From Thermotogota bacterium (GTDB lineage Bacteria > Thermotogota > Thermotogae > Thermotogales > DSM-5069): a DNA stretch of 64,000 bases. The position numbers and the translations under genes are program-made. The notes under the pieces were generated by a model. That model was not told the DNA's origin and searched no databases. It saw nothing but the letters and a program-made list of their open reading frames with translations. Below are positions 9,084 to 17,016 of the stretch, in pieces; the first letter of the stretch is position 1, and every line of letters starts with the position of its first letter. The stretch spans positions 124,001 to 188,000 of the forward strand of contig JAKPGA010000022.1 in NCBI GenBank assembly GCA_029551145.1, in the 5' to 3' direction.

Positions 9084-10610
9084 CTACACCCTCCTGAGAT
9101 CTTCAAATCTGTGACCTGCCATCATCAAACCAATTTCTTCAACTGTCACTTCCTTTGGGTCAACCTCTCCCATGATCTGTCCACTGTACATAACAGCCAA
9201 TCTGTCACTCAGAGACATGATCTCGTCCAGCTCCATCGAAACAAGAAGTATGGCAACACCAGTATCTCTGAGTTGTATTAGAGCTTTGTGGATAAATTCC
9301 GTCGCACCGACATCCAAACCACGCGTCGGTTGGGAAACAACCAACAGTTTTGGTTGTGCACTCATTTCACGCGCAACCACAAGTTTTTGCTGGTTACCAC
9401 CGGAGAAATTCATCCCCAACATCTTTATATTATTGGGTCTCACATCAAACTGGGAGAAGATCGTTTTAGTGAATTCTTGAATCTTTCTATGGTCAAGAAA
9501 ATCGCCTTTCACAAAAGGCTGCACATAATGCCTCCCCAAAATCATGTTGTAATAGGCTGGATATTGAAGAATCAAACCATACTTATGTCTGTCTTCAGGA
9601 ATATGAGCCATACCCTTTTCGCGCAGTTCTCTCACACTTTTACCAGTTACATCTTCACCACATAATATTACTCTGCCTTTCTCGGGTTTTCTCAAGCCTG
9701 TCAAAGCTTCGACTAACTCAGATTGACCATTTCCAGCTACACCAGCTATTCCATATATCTCGCCTTTTCTGATCTCAAAACTTATGCCCTTTACCATATC
9801 GAGTTTTCTGTAATCTTTCACCCAAAGGTTCTCAACCCTGAGCACAACGTCAGATGATTTTGCGGGTGGTTTTTGCACCGTAAAAACTACTTCTCTTCCT
9901 ACCATGAGTCTGGCTATCTCTCTCACATCTGTCTCATTCTTATTTAGAACACCAGTCACTTTGCCTTGCCTCATAACAGTGATTCTGTCACTTATCTCCA
10001 TAACTTCATTCAGTTTATGTGAAATGAATATAATGGTTTTCCCGTTTTCTTTGAGTCTTTTGAGAACAGAGAACAATTCCTCAGTCTCCTGTGGTGTCAA
10101 AACAGCCGTAGGCTCGTCGAGTATGAGGATCTCTGCACCCCTGTACAATGTCTTGATTATCTCAACACGCTGCTGCATACCAACAGGCAAATCTTCTATT
10201 TTCGCCGTTGGATCAACCTGTAGACCATAAGATCTTGATAGTTGATCTACTCTTTTCTGAGCCTCTCTGAGATCAAAAATAATTCCACGCGTAGTTTCAG
10301 AACCAAGAACGACATTCTCTGCCACGGTGAGGTTGTTGACCAACATGAAGTGCTGATGAACCATACCTATGCCTTTTGCTATTGCATCGCGAGGACCTTT
10401 GAAACTGACTTTCTGCTCAAAGATCCTTATCTCGCCAGAATCTGGTTTCAGCAAACCGTACAGTTGGTTCATCAAAGTTGTTTTGCCAGCACCATTCTCA
10501 CCAACTACTGAATGTATCTCTCCTTTGAGCACGATTAAATCGACATGATCATTAGCAAGTACCCCAGGAAATTGTTTGACAATCTGAATCATTTCAACAG
10601 CCTTTTCCAC
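9084..10610 (-). CDS. ABC transporter ATP-binding protein with two nucleotide-binding domains (nucleoside importer)
   Basis: At 508 residues this is a double ATPase like RbsA/NupO. Domain 1 has Walker A GENGAGKTT near 35-43, signature LPVGMQQRVEI and Walker B LILDEPTAVL. Domain 2 has a degenerate Walker A GVAGNGQSE near 289, signature FSGGNQQKLVV near 400 and Walker B LVVSQPTRGLD near 424. The altered second P-loop (no GKS/T) is usual for this family. GTG start preceded by GGAGG. A strong stem-loop lies between it and the upstream binding-protein gene, so it is probably expressed at a lower level than the binding protein. Confidence 0.9.
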   Translation of the reverse strand: MEKAVEMIQIVKQFPGVLANDHVDLIVLKGEIHSVVGENGAGKTTLMNQLYGLLKPDSGEIRIFEQKVSFKGPRDAIAKGIGMVHQHFMLVNNLTVAENVVLGSETTRGIIFDLREAQKRVDQLSRSYGLQVDPTAKIEDLPVGMQQRVEIIKTLYRGAEILILDEPTAVLTPQETEELFSVLKRLKENGKTIIFISHKLNEVMEISDRITVMRQGKVTGVLNKNETDVREIARLMVGREVVFTVQKPPAKSSDVVLRVENLWVKDYRKLDMVKGISFEIRKGEIYGIAGVAGNGQSELVEALTGLRKPEKGRVILCGEDVTGKSVRELREKGMAHIPEDRHKYGLILQYPAYYNMILGRHYVQPFVKGDFLDHRKIQEFTKTIFSQFDVRPNNIKMLGMNFSGGNQQKLVVAREMSAQPKLLVVSQPTRGLDVGATEFIHKALIQLRDTGVAILLVSMELDEIMSLSDRLAVMYSGQIMGEVDPKEVTVEEIGLMMAGHRFEDLRRV

Positions 10611-10629
10611 AGCAAATCCTCCAAATTCA

Positions 10630-10650
10630 AAGGGGGCTTCTCGCCCCCTT
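10630..10650 (-). promoter_or_regulatory. Intercistronic stem-loop between binding-protein and ATPase genes
   Basis: A perfect 8-bp stem (AAGGGGGC at 10630-10637 with GCCCCCTT at 10643-10650) encloses a 5-base loop. No U-run follows on the minus strand, so it is more likely an RNA-stability or partial-attenuation hairpin than a full terminator. Such hairpins in importer operons usually raise binding protein over membrane components. Confidence 0.65.
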
Positions 10651-10660
10651 GAGTTTCTGT

Positions 10661-11743
10661 TCAGAATGGAAAAGTTATCGAAGGAACTTGGAAGGCCTTC
10701 AGCGCATCTTCAGTGTCTGGTATCACAAGTTTTCCATCTTTCACCAATTTGGTGAGATACGCAACTTCGGCTATGACTGAATTGGGTACCATGCCTTTGG
10801 TGTATTTCATCGGACTCACACCAGCGCCGTCCTCTTTAATACCCAACACTTGAAGCCCACCTTCGAAGGTTCCCTCCCAGGCTGCTTTTACACCATAGTA
10901 AGCTGCTGTAGAAATACCTTTCGTTGCGCTGCACAACACAACACCAGGAGCCATGTAATCTTGGTCAACATCGACACCGATTGCAAAATAACCCTTCTTG
11001 TTTTTCATGTAGTAATCAATTATGTCCGCAAGCTTGTCAGAACCGACAAGAGCAACCATTTTTTCCTTTGCAGCCTCTATGCCACCATTACCGCAAGCGC
11101 CTGCTGCCAAGAAGACTATGTCCGCACCCTGGGCATACTGAGCCAGCGTGAGGTCTTTACCTTTCTTTGGATCTTCAAAGTCGTTGGTGTATCCTTTGAG
11201 AACTTCAACTTTCTTTTTGTGCAAAGTGGAGTAGATCTTGGCACCGGCTTCAAAACCATAGCGAAATCTTTCAACTGGCGGGATTGGAATACCACCGACG
11301 AATCCTATTTTGCCCGTGGCAGTCATCGCAGCACCAATATACCCTGCGTAGAACCCTGCTTGTTCCTCTTTGAAGATGTAGCAAACAACATTCGGTAATG
11401 TCTGCCCTTCAGGTGGCGTGATATCTATCCCAACGAAATACGTGTTGGGAAATTGCTTGGCAACTTTGAAAAGTGCGTCTGTCATCATAAAACCAACTGC
11501 AAAAACTACATCAGCTTGTTGAGCAGCTTTGGTGAGGTTTGGAATATAATCTGCTTGTTCATAAGACTGAATTACCTGTGCCTCCGCTCCTATCTCTTTT
11601 GCTGCTATCAACGCACCTTCCCAAGTACCGTCGTTGAAAGATTTGTCTCCTAAGCCACCGATGTCTGTAACCATGATCACTTTGAATCCCATTGCGAAAA
11701 CTACAACCATCACTAAGAAGATTGCCACTAACGCCTTTCTCAT
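10661..11743 (-). CDS. BMP-family (TmpC/Med) substrate-binding lipoprotein-like protein of nucleoside ABC importer
   Basis: The 360-residue protein has a short signal peptide (MRKALVAIFLVMVVVFAMG) without an obvious lipobox cysteine, so it may be a free periplasmic protein. The BMP family motif set is present: TDIGGLGDKSFNDGTWEGA near residues 26-44, a DVVFAVGFMMTDAL region, GIDITPPEG, GKIGFVGG and later FAIGVDVDQDYMAPG. BMP proteins bind purine nucleosides. Its ATG overlaps the stop of the upstream 640-residue protein. The ATPase and permeases that complete the importer are downstream past the stem-loop. Confidence 0.9.
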   Translation of the reverse strand: MRKALVAIFLVMVVVFAMGFKVIMVTDIGGLGDKSFNDGTWEGALIAAKEIGAEAQVIQSYEQADYIPNLTKAAQQADVVFAVGFMMTDALFKVAKQFPNTYFVGIDITPPEGQTLPNVVCYIFKEEQAGFYAGYIGAAMTATGKIGFVGGIPIPPVERFRYGFEAGAKIYSTLHKKKVEVLKGYTNDFEDPKKGKDLTLAQYAQGADIVFLAAGACGNGGIEAAKEKMVALVGSDKLADIIDYYMKNKKGYFAIGVDVDQDYMAPGVVLCSATKGISTAAYYGVKAAWEGTFEGGLQVLGIKEDGAGVSPMKYTKGMVPNSVIAEVAYLTKLVKDGKLVIPDTEDALKAFQVPSITFPF

Positions 11744-13662
11744 AGAACTTTCTCCCCCTTTCTGAGAAATTCGTACACGCTTAAAAAGACCAGCACCACC
11801 GCAATAATAAATATACCAGGATTAACCCACCCTGATACACCGACTTCGATAGCTGGGATACCTTGCTCGACAAATATCTGCAGTCCTTTCATTGAAAACC
11901 ATTTTCCGAGAGCAAAAGTTGCTAAAACTACAGATGGTAGTATTGCCACTTTGCTGTTGAAAATCACCAAGCACGTGAACACGATCATCACGCTAAGCAT
12001 AATTGAAAGTGAAGTTCTTTCTTTGCTCACAGGTATATTTGGTTTCGCACTTTCCACTTTTCTGTAAGCATCAAACGGGATTTTTCTCAGCAGACTTGAT
12101 AGAATAGGATACTTCACCGTGAACAAATCTTGTAAGTATAAAGCAAAATCGTCTCTCAGATAATCTGCAGAAAAGGCCATGATTCTGTCAACATAACTGG
12201 AGAATTTCCCATAAGTAGAGTGAAAATCAGATTTTCTACTTTTCTCATCAAGAAGATATGACTGAAGATCCTTAGCTGACCCAGAAAACAACGCGATTCT
12301 TCGGTCGAAGTTGTCCGCGCTGAAAAAGTCAAGTGAGGATGAAAAACCAACATATGCAGGTGGAATAGTTATCTCTTCAATAGCACCCATATTTTGTGCT
12401 TTATTCAAAACATCCGCGAATTCTGATAACAACTTCTTCGACTCGTCCATGCCCACATAAAGTGTCGAAGACATGGTACGGGTGAAATAGGAAAGCCTTG
12501 AAAGTTCGTCCTGAAAAAGCTCTTTCTTAAGGGCTCCGTAGTAGATAGACTCCTTCAGTTGACTGAATCTATCCATGGAAAGTCCATCACAATTGAACAC
12601 AAACGGCATGAGAAAGACCACAACAATCACACCAAAGACAGCCAGTTGCAGAAATCCCTTTCCACTTAGCGTCCTTCTTATGAGCAACACAAAGGAAAAC
12701 AAGAATCCAAAGACCGCAAGCAAACCATAAAATAGCGATTCTGTGGGAGAAAGAAAATCAAATACATAGAGTATGTAAAACACCTCAAAACTTGCCACAA
12801 GAGAAAGCATAACCATCAACAATCTGTGGTATTTTGCACCGATAATTATCAAGGCAGCATAAACAACAAACCTTATCCACCAAAAGTTCATATCTCTCGG
12901 TGTAACAGCAATCACCTTCTGCGCTATCTGAGCTTGAAAAGTCGTGACAGGTTTTGAAATATCGCGAGCGACAAAGGCTGCCTCTCGATTTATATGGGCA
13001 GCTACTCGGGATGGATCCTTCGTAACACTTTCAACGACTCTTTGAACAGCTTGCGCAAGTGTCTGCTGGACAGACAAATCCGAGTAAAACAGGCTTAGAT
13101 CTCTCAAGTGTGCTAAATTCGTAGGTGATTGAAAAACATAATCGGCTTCAAGTTTTGTAATCTGTTCCACATCAACAGGGGGTTTTTGCTCGCAAAGCCC
13201 TATTTGATAACTAATAATCCATGCGAAGAACGTCCTGGCTTCCTTGCTTAAGGTATCTCTGTATGAACTGAAGAATTTTACAAAACCATTGTTCTTCATC
13301 ACAATGTTTGTGGTCAGGTTTGTTCTGTTCATCCGTGCCACAAGATAAGACAAAAAGAGGCTGTACGCCAATTGCTCATCCTCATCTTGAACTTGAACTG
13401 AATCGTAGATCGCGCCTAAATAGTCTCCAACATCTGGCATCGCTTCACGCTTGTCAACAGATCCCGCCATCAGTAATCTATAATACCTGTAAAGGGAAAG
13501 ATTCTTCAACTCCCTTTCCACAACGGACAAAAACGGATGAACGAAATTGCCTTGATTGTACTGGCTGACCAACTGCGTGTAAATCTGTAAAGAATGTTCC
13601 ATGTCAAGGGAAAAAACAGGGGCAACCAATAACACAAAAAGGATCGCCAGATACCTTTTCAT
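11740..13662 (-). CDS. Unknown exported/membrane protein, first gene of the nucleoside importer operon
   Basis: The 640-residue product is not recognised. A signal peptide (about residues 1-18) is followed by a helical extracytoplasmic region to about 265, a cluster of three or four hydrophobic segments at about 266-355, a second soluble region, and two hydrophobic segments near 555-625, ending in a basic tail (RKGEKVL). ATG start behind GGGGAGG. Its stop overlaps the ATG of the BMP protein gene, so it belongs to the operon. It could be a sensor or accessory membrane subunit; no catalytic motif is visible. Confidence 0.7.
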   Translation of the reverse strand: MKRYLAILFVLLVAPVFSLDMEHSLQIYTQLVSQYNQGNFVHPFLSVVERELKNLSLYRYYRLLMAGSVDKREAMPDVGDYLGAIYDSVQVQDEDEQLAYSLFLSYLVARMNRTNLTTNIVMKNNGFVKFFSSYRDTLSKEARTFFAWIISYQIGLCEQKPPVDVEQITKLEADYVFQSPTNLAHLRDLSLFYSDLSVQQTLAQAVQRVVESVTKDPSRVAAHINREAAFVARDISKPVTTFQAQIAQKVIAVTPRDMNFWWIRFVVYAALIIIGAKYHRLLMVMLSLVASFEVFYILYVFDFLSPTESLFYGLLAVFGFLFSFVLLIRRTLSGKGFLQLAVFGVIVVVFLMPFVFNCDGLSMDRFSQLKESIYYGALKKELFQDELSRLSYFTRTMSSTLYVGMDESKKLLSEFADVLNKAQNMGAIEEITIPPAYVGFSSSLDFFSADNFDRRIALFSGSAKDLQSYLLDEKSRKSDFHSTYGKFSSYVDRIMAFSADYLRDDFALYLQDLFTVKYPILSSLLRKIPFDAYRKVESAKPNIPVSKERTSLSIMLSVMIVFTCLVIFNSKVAILPSVVLATFALGKWFSMKGLQIFVEQGIPAIEVGVSGWVNPGIFIIAVVLVFLSVYEFLRKGEKVL

Positions 13663-13694
13663 CTTAGACCTCCCCGTCTGGGTATATCACAAAT

Positions 13695-13724
13695 ATGATA
13701 CACGAAAGGCTTAAACATATGCAA
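13695..13724 (-). promoter_or_regulatory. Candidate promoter of the nucleoside importer operon
   Basis: On the minus strand TTGCAT (13724-13719) is followed after 18 bases by TATCAT (13700-13695), 33 bases before the ATG of the 640-residue protein. Each hexamer deviates from consensus. Confidence 0.35.
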
Positions 13725-13765
13725 ATCAGTAGATATTTTAACTTATTGTGCTTAATAAAAACTCC

Positions 13766-13794
13766 TTGAGTTTGACTTAGTTGTGAGTTATAAT
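13766..13794 (+). promoter_or_regulatory. Sigma-70-like promoter of the SARP regulator
   Basis: TTGAGT at 13766-13771 and TATAAT at 13789-13794 are separated by 17 bases. The ribosome site AAGGAG follows at 13803-13808, so the leader is short. Confidence 0.7.
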
Positions 13795-13817
13795 ATAACT
13801 GCAAGGAGAAATAAAAC

Positions 13818-13853
13818 TTGCTAATGATATGTTGGGTAGTGATAACGTGTTAA
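13818..13853 (+). CDS. Possible 11-residue leader peptide overlapping the regulator start
   Basis: The only good ribosome site of the transcript (AAGGAG, 13803-13808) is nine bases from a TTG at 13818 that opens an 11-codon frame (MLMICWVVITC) ending in TAA at 13851-13853. This stop overlaps the region of the regulator GTG at 13847. The arrangement would allow translational coupling. It may equally be chance. Confidence 0.25.
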   Translation: MLMICWVVITC

Positions 13854-14617
13854 AGATTACAACTTTTGGGGGATTTTCAGTTTTCTGTGACAACAAAATA
13901 ATGAATTTATCTAAGATCAAATCTCGCAAGGCACGAGACCTGCTAAGGTATTTTGTGGTATTCCGTCACAAGCAAATTTCCAGCGACATGCTTTGTGAAA
14001 TCTTCTGGCCCGATATGGAAGAAAAATACGCGAAAATGAACTTACAGAGCACGGTACATATGTTGAGAGCTTTCCTTGGAAAGGACGTTGTGGCATTTGA
14101 AAATGGAAACTACTGCTTTGACCCGCTTGGCTTGATTGAATTCGATGCAGACAGATGCGAAAATTCGATACAGTTATCCAGATCAACAAACGACACTGCC
14201 AAGAGAAAGTCATTCTTGATGAATGCGATATCTCTGTACAAAGGCGATTTCATGGTTGAAAATCTGTATGAAGACTGGACCATTCAATTTAGAGAATACT
14301 ACAGAGATTTGTACGTAGAAGCTTTGATAGATCTTGCTCAAATATTCATCGATGAGAATGCCCTGACAGAATGTATAGAGACTCTGAAGATCGCACTGAA
14401 TAATGACCCATTCAATGAAACAGCAACACTTTTACTGATGAGAGCATATTTGAAAAAGGGCTGTGTTTCCGAAGCTGTTAGAGCATACCGAAGGCTCTCT
14501 GATATTCTGAGCAAAGAGCTCCAAATCAAACCGTCGAGAGAGATAGAACAACTTTACGAAGCAATTATCAAAGGTGATCTGGAAAATCGATGGATTGTAG
14601 TTGTAGAAAGCAAATAA
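13829..14617 (+). CDS. SARP/AfsR-type transcriptional regulator (OmpR-like wHTH plus BTAD)
   Basis: The 262-residue protein begins with a winged helix of the SARP type (KITTFGGFSV, then SRKARDLLRYFV and LCEIFWPD, residues about 9-100) and continues with a bacterial transcriptional activator domain of tetratricopeptide-like helices (about 105-245, with FNETATLLLMRAYLKKG and VRAYRRL). It lacks the ATPase and C-terminal domains of large SARP regulators. ATG at 13829 has no ribosome site; GTG at 13847 would begin directly at the conserved LKITTFGG segment and may be the true start. It is divergent from the nucleoside importer operon, an obvious candidate target. Confidence 0.85.
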   Translation: MLGSDNVLKITTFGGFSVFCDNKIMNLSKIKSRKARDLLRYFVVFRHKQISSDMLCEIFWPDMEEKYAKMNLQSTVHMLRAFLGKDVVAFENGNYCFDPLGLIEFDADRCENSIQLSRSTNDTAKRKSFLMNAISLYKGDFMVENLYEDWTIQFREYYRDLYVEALIDLAQIFIDENALTECIETLKIALNNDPFNETATLLLMRAYLKKGCVSEAVRAYRRLSDILSKELQIKPSREIEQLYEAIIKGDLENRWIVVVESK

Positions 14618-14641
14618 TGTAGTTCAAAAAAGGAATTGATC

Positions 14642-14824
14642 GTGCAGAAACTGAAGCGTGTGATCAGAGAAGATGACCAGGTACAGGTACTTTCCGATGA
14701 CAAGATCGGTGTACTGATCAGTGGAGTCGCCGAAGAGGTCGCCAACAGCATCTATCAGAGAATCGAAGATGTTTTGGACGGTACTATCGATGGAATAAAG
14801 GTGTACCTGAGAAGAGCCAGGTAG
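14642..14824 (+). CDS. GGDEF-like mini-protein (degenerate diguanylate-cyclase fragment)
   Basis: The 60-residue protein resembles the centre of a GGDEF domain: an RVIREDDQVQVL stretch corresponds to the conserved R-x-x-D region before the signature, SDDKIGVLISG stands where GGDEFxVLLP would be, and an amphipathic helix follows. The catalytic GG(D/E)EF is absent, so it cannot be an active cyclase. GTG at 14642 is chosen because AGGA at 14631-14634 lies seven bases upstream. It follows the SARP gene by 24 bases. It may be a functional remnant or a decayed C-terminal domain of the regulator. Confidence 0.5.
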   Translation: MQKLKRVIREDDQVQVLSDDKIGVLISGVAEEVANSIYQRIEDVLDGTIDGIKVYLRRAR

Positions 14825-14937
14825 AAATGATATTTTCAACTTATTTTCAGGATTTATTAAATGGATTTTCAGGGTGATATGCCAAAATAGTTTTGCTGTA
14901 GGGTCTTTATCATTCTGAATTCTCAGGTGGGGATTGA

Positions 14938-15258
14938 ATGGCATACAAATTCAAATGTCTTAATTGTGGGGAAGTGACTTACTCGGCGGCTCCATTGGAA
15001 TATCAAAAGAATAAGAACTGTCAGCGATGCGGGGGTAAAGTCATACAAATCTATCCACCAATGCGTTTGGGTGAAATCTTGGTTCATCTGGATGCAATTA
15101 CACAGGATGAACTGAACGAGGCTCTTGCCATTCAAAAACGAATGCTTACAAGGGCCACTATAGGTAAAATTCTCCTGCGATTGCAACTTGTGAATCAAAT
15201 AGATCTTGAGAAGGCTTTAAAGATACAACGCGAGATGTTAGGTGGATTGACGCATTAG
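14938..15258 (+). CDS. Zinc-ribbon plus MshEN-like domain protein
   Basis: The 106-residue protein starts with a rubredoxin-like zinc ribbon (CLNCG at about 7-11, CQRCG at about 30-34). The rest matches the MshEN/GSPII_E_N module: RLGEILVHLDAITQDELNEA, then IGKILLRLQLVNQIDLEKA, two copies of the LG(E/K)xLxxxxxI motif. MshEN modules at the N-terminus of some secretion ATPases bind cyclic di-GMP; here the module stands alone. ATG with AGGTGGG six bases upstream. It is converging on the cobalamin importer genes. The domain call is from pattern; binding is not shown. Confidence 0.7.
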   Translation: MAYKFKCLNCGEVTYSAAPLEYQKNKNCQRCGGKVIQIYPPMRLGEILVHLDAITQDELNEALAIQKRMLTRATIGKILLRLQLVNQIDLEKALKIQREMLGGLTH

Positions 15259-16031
15259 TAAACAACTATCGGGCGCTTTGTCGCCGGATTGGTGATTATT
15301 GAAACTCTGACATCATAGATTCTCTCAAGATTATCTGTATTGATCACCTCTTCGGGTTTTCCACAAACAATTATCTTCCCTTCTTTCATTAAGACCAATC
15401 TGTTGCAGAGTTCAGCCGCGATGTTTATGTCATGAAAGGCGCCGATCAGGGTTTTGTTTTCCTGATGCAATGTCCTGAGAAGATCTCTTATCTTCACAAT
15501 ATGTCCTGGATCCAGATGGGCCGTTGGCTCGTCCAATAGCAAAACGGGAGTATCCTGTGCCAGCATTCTGGCTATCGCGATCCTTTTTTGTTCCCCTGTA
15601 CTGAGATTGTAGAATGGTCTTTCCATGAACTGAGAACCATCAACTTTTTCAAGAGATCTATGAACAGATTTCATGTCCTCATCTGTCCAGCTTGAGAAAA
15701 AACCTTTAGCGTAAGGTAATCTGCCAGTTAACACGATTTGTTTTACCGTATAGTTGTAAGTGGGGACGAAATCTTGTGTAACAAAGCCCACGATCTTTGC
15801 CAACTGTTTCCTCTTCATGTGGTATGGATCCATCCCATTCACTCTCACAGCTCCTTCAGAAGCCGGCAAAAGACCTGCGATTACTTTCAACAACGTCGTC
15901 TTTCCACAGCCATTCGGTCCAAGTAGGGCTATGAATTCGCCTTGGTGAATTTCGAGGTTTATCCCATCGAGCACGAATCTTCCCTTTGGGTCATAACGGA
16001 ATCTCACGCCCTCTAAACTGATTTCAAGCAT
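15255..16031 (-). CDS. btuD: ABC transporter ATP-binding protein of cobalamin importer (BtuD/FecE type)
   Basis: The 258-residue single-domain ATPase has Walker A GPNGCGKTT near residues 35-43, signature LSTGEQKRIAI near 135 and Walker B VLLLDEPTAHLD near 155, with the FecE/BtuD pattern throughout. ATG at 16031 is chosen over GTG at 16040 because AAGGTGAG sits five bases before the ATG. It overlaps the permease gene upstream. Cobalamin is inferred from the riboswitch in front of the operon, since heme and siderophore importers share this subunit architecture. Confidence 0.87.
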   Translation of the reverse strand: MLEISLEGVRFRYDPKGRFVLDGINLEIHQGEFIALLGPNGCGKTTLLKVIAGLLPASEGAVRVNGMDPYHMKRKQLAKIVGFVTQDFVPTYNYTVKQIVLTGRLPYAKGFFSSWTDEDMKSVHRSLEKVDGSQFMERPFYNLSTGEQKRIAIARMLAQDTPVLLLDEPTAHLDPGHIVKIRDLLRTLHQENKTLIGAFHDINIAAELCNRLVLMKEGKIIVCGKPEEVINTDNLERIYDVRVSIITNPATKRPIVVY

Positions 16032-17016
16032 TGCGCTCACCTTTTTTCAGAAGCACGAACATCACAGGAGCACCAATGAAAGCAGTTATAACTCCGACAG
16101 GTATTTCAGAAGGGCTCACCACTGATCTTGCAATTGTGTCACAACCACACAAAAATATTCCGCCAACCAAAGCACTTGAAACAGCGACAATCTTGTGATC
16201 ATTTCCGAATAATCTTCGTGCCATATGCGGCATGATCAGCCCGACAAAACCAATAACACCAGACACTGAGACCATGGCTGCCGTGGCAAAACTGCCCACG
16301 GAATAAACGAGAAGTTTCACAAATTCCACGTTTACCCCAGAAATCCTTGCCTGAGACTCACCAAGAGAAATCGCGTTCAGTTGTTGTGACAAGCCAAGTG
16401 AAAGTACAACAAATCCGATGACAGCAGCAAGAGGAACAGGTAAATCTTTCCATCCAACTCCCGACAGTGTCCCAAAAAGCCATACATATGCATGCGTGAT
16501 ATTCTTCTTGAGAAGCATCAGAATCAAGATCGTTCCAGAGTTGAAAAGTATACTAACCAACACACCACTCAAGATCAGCTCTGTTATAGGTGTTGTCCCA
16601 TTCCTTCTTGATAGGACTACTGCAACGAACGCGGCAATCATAGCGAAACCGAAGCTGATAAGGGGCATCTTGTACAGCAAAGAAAACCCGTACAGGTCGG
16701 CAAGAAAGAGCGAGAGAACAGCTCCAAAGGAGGCGCCAGAAGACACACCAAGGAGGTATGGATCGACAAGTGGGTTTCTCAACAAACCTTGAAAGACACC
16801 TCCAACAGCGGCTAAGCCTGCACCAACCAGAACAGACATAATAACCCTCGGGAGCCTTATGTCCCATACTATGTGTTTCCAGTCACCTTTCATGGCGAAA
16901 ATCGCTCTGATTACTTGATCAAATGGTATCTTTGTGCCTCCAAATCCACTGCAGATTATCACAGTGCAAAAAAGCAGAATAGCCGCTGAGAGAATGCGCC
17001 AGAATTTCAATATCAT
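16024..17016 (-). CDS. btuC: ABC transporter permease of cobalamin importer (BtuC/FecCD type)
   Basis: The 330-residue protein has about ten membrane segments and FecCD landmarks: RLPRVIMSVLVGAGLAAVGG near residues 54-73, RNPLVDPYLLGVSSGA near 81-96, GVIGFVGLIMPHMARRLFG near 247-265 (coupling helix) and a C-terminal GVITAFIGAPVMFVLLKKG. ATG at 17016 is only three bases after GGAGG, so a TTG at 17010 (spacing nine) or the ATA at 17013 (spacing six) may be used instead. It overlaps the binding-protein gene. Confidence 0.88.
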   Translation of the reverse strand: MILKFWRILSAAILLFCTVIICSGFGGTKIPFDQVIRAIFAMKGDWKHIVWDIRLPRVIMSVLVGAGLAAVGGVFQGLLRNPLVDPYLLGVSSGASFGAVLSLFLADLYGFSLLYKMPLISFGFAMIAAFVAVVLSRRNGTTPITELILSGVLVSILFNSGTILILMLLKKNITHAYVWLFGTLSGVGWKDLPVPLAAVIGFVVLSLGLSQQLNAISLGESQARISGVNVEFVKLLVYSVGSFATAAMVSVSGVIGFVGLIMPHMARRLFGNDHKIVAVSSALVGGIFLCGCDTIARSVVSPSEIPVGVITAFIGAPVMFVLLKKGERNA

